Shown here: positions 63,419 through 64,000 of the stretch, piece by piece
Position numbering within the stretch: position 1 is the first letter of the stretch
How the letters are laid out: each line of letters opens with the position of its first letter
From: Catellatospora bangladeshensis
GTDB taxonomy: Bacteria > Actinomycetota > Actinomycetes > Mycobacteriales > Micromonosporaceae
Direction of reading: 5' to 3'
Length of the DNA: 64,000 nt
Assembly: GCF_016862575.1 (NCBI RefSeq)
Contig: NZ_BONF01000008.1
Coordinates: 310,001 to 374,000 of the forward strand
Program-made: the position numbers and the translations under genes
The notes under the pieces: model-generated
The model's database searches: none
What the model was told of the DNA's origin: nothing
Seen by the model: only the letters and a program-made list of their open reading frames with translations

Positions 63419-63874
63419 TCAGCGCGGCTGCCAGGCATCCGGGATCGTGGTCAGCTCCCGGACCGCCTCGGGCAGCTGCCCGGTGACCGCCTGGGCGAGG
63501 GTCACCTCGTCGACGACGTTGCGCACCGCCGAGCGCACGGCGACCCAGACCAGGGGCAGGTGGCTGGCGGTGCCGGTGTAGCTGGTCTGCTCGGGCCGGT
63601 GCCCGCGTACGCCCGCCAGCGGCCCGTCGACGGCGCGCAGCACCATGCCGACGGTGACCTCGGAGGGCGGCAGGCTGAGGCTGTAGCCGCCGTCGGCGCC
63701 GCGCACGGCGTGGATGACGCCGCTGCGCCGCAGGTCGGCCAGCACCGCCTCCAGGAACTTGCGCGGCAGCCCCTGCGCGTCCGCCAGCGCCTGCGCCGAG
63801 ATGGTGTTCGGGTACGCGTTCGCCAGCTCCAGGGACGCCCGGACCGCGTAGTCGCCTCTAGCCGAGATCTGCAC
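63419..63874 (-). CDS. Rrf2-family regulator without Fe-S cysteines
   Basis: 151 aa. The N-terminal winged HTH has DYAVRASLELANAYPN and LPRKFLEAVLADLRRSGVI then VRGADGGYSL. The protein contains no cysteine at all, so it cannot bind the 2Fe-2S cluster of IscR/NsrR and may sense a small molecule or act like CymR. ATG 63874. No partner gene is visible within the window. Confidence 0.9.
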   Translation of the reverse strand: MQISARGDYAVRASLELANAYPNTISAQALADAQGLPRKFLEAVLADLRRSGVIHAVRGADGGYSLSLPPSEVTVGMVLRAVDGPLAGVRGHRPEQTSYTGTASHLPLVWVAVRSAVRNVVDEVTLAQAVTGQLPEAVRELTTIPDAWQPR

Positions 63875-63889
63875 ACCCCCATGATGCCC

Positions 63890-63927
63890 GCAGCCCCGCC
63901 CCCCGTGTTAACGGGTGGCGGGGCTGC
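63890..63927. terminator. GC-rich hairpin upstream of the Rrf2 gene
   Basis: GCAGCCCCGCC (63890-63900) pairs with GGCGGGGCTGC (63917-63927) around a loop that folds further (CCCGT/ACGGG). It may terminate a plus- or minus-strand transcript from beyond the window. Confidence 0.6.
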
Positions 63928-63953
63928 TTCACGACCGAGCGTCAAGATCGAGT

Positions 63954-64000
63954 CGATCTTGCGCGAACTGTTAGGGATTTGCCCGGTTCAGGCGTGTCGT
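63954..64000 (+). repeat. family A palindromic element, copy 7, cut by window end
   Basis: The first 47 bp of the 67-bp element, with the AAGATC-N5 extension on its left (63943-63953). Confidence 0.85.

Noticed and set aside
1-64000. tRNA or rRNA genes
   Set aside because: I saw no cloverleaf with a conserved T-loop GGTTCGA-type sequence and no rRNA segment; a tRNAscan run would be needed to exclude one fully.

Overview
The window is very GC-rich actinobacterial chromosome. Several signs point to a mycothiol-making actinomycete, probably Micromonosporaceae: MshB is present, GTG and TTG starts are frequent, many genes overlap by 4 bp (ATGA/GTGA), some core genes look leaderless, and the core gene set runs broadly parallel to the M. 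tuberculosis Rv1086-Rv1205 stretch (uppS, phoH2, glpX/DUF4245, xseB/xseA, ispH, ychF, mshB, fdx-dapC, dapD/dapE, LOG). The family assignment is inference; no rRNA or tRNA gene was found to anchor it.

Layout. 0-4.5 kb: a DUF4407 protein, a LOG-family hydrolase and the divergent lysine/DAP genes dapE and dapD. 4.6-8.4 kb: three translationally coupled genes (a Cas4/AddB-like Fe-S nuclease, a 513-aa unknown and an SF1 helicase) that look like an undescribed nucleic-acid processing or defence module. 8.4-21.5 kb: membrane proteins, dapC with its ferredoxin, a GNAT enzyme, VanW and DUF2254 proteins, a Ser/Pro-rich surface protein, mshB and a degenerate S9 peptidase homologue. 21.7-27.6 kb: a five-gene oligopeptide-type ABC importer. 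27.9-34.6 kb: tldD-tldE and a Sdh1-type succinate dehydrogenase operon. 34.8-42.6 kb: small enzymes, GNATs, ychF and an alkylation-repair pair (Ada/AlkA fusion plus Ogt). 42.8-53.5 kb: a stand-alone winged-helix regulator, an S10 peptidase, rmuC, ispH, xseA-xseB, a YdcZ-type transporter, and glpX with DUF4245. 53.6-64 kb: a TetR/epimerase pair, a PfkB kinase, a ferredoxin-NADP reductase-like enzyme, a trypsin, a MerR/DUF4188 pair, two paralogous SLT-like proteins around phoH, a short-chain Z-prenyl transferase and an Rrf2 regulator.

Between genes lie at least three families of palindromic repeats. Family A is a 67-bp element (six full copies plus one cut by the window end). Family B is a pair with a 56-bp core. 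Family C is a ~50-bp hairpin whose edges carry stop codons of flanking genes. A further palindrome pair sits in frame inside the Ada/AlkA coding sequence. No CRISPR array, prophage, IS transposase, rRNA or tRNA was seen. Most of the window is housekeeping sequence; the novelty lies in the nuclease/helicase cassette and the repeat families.
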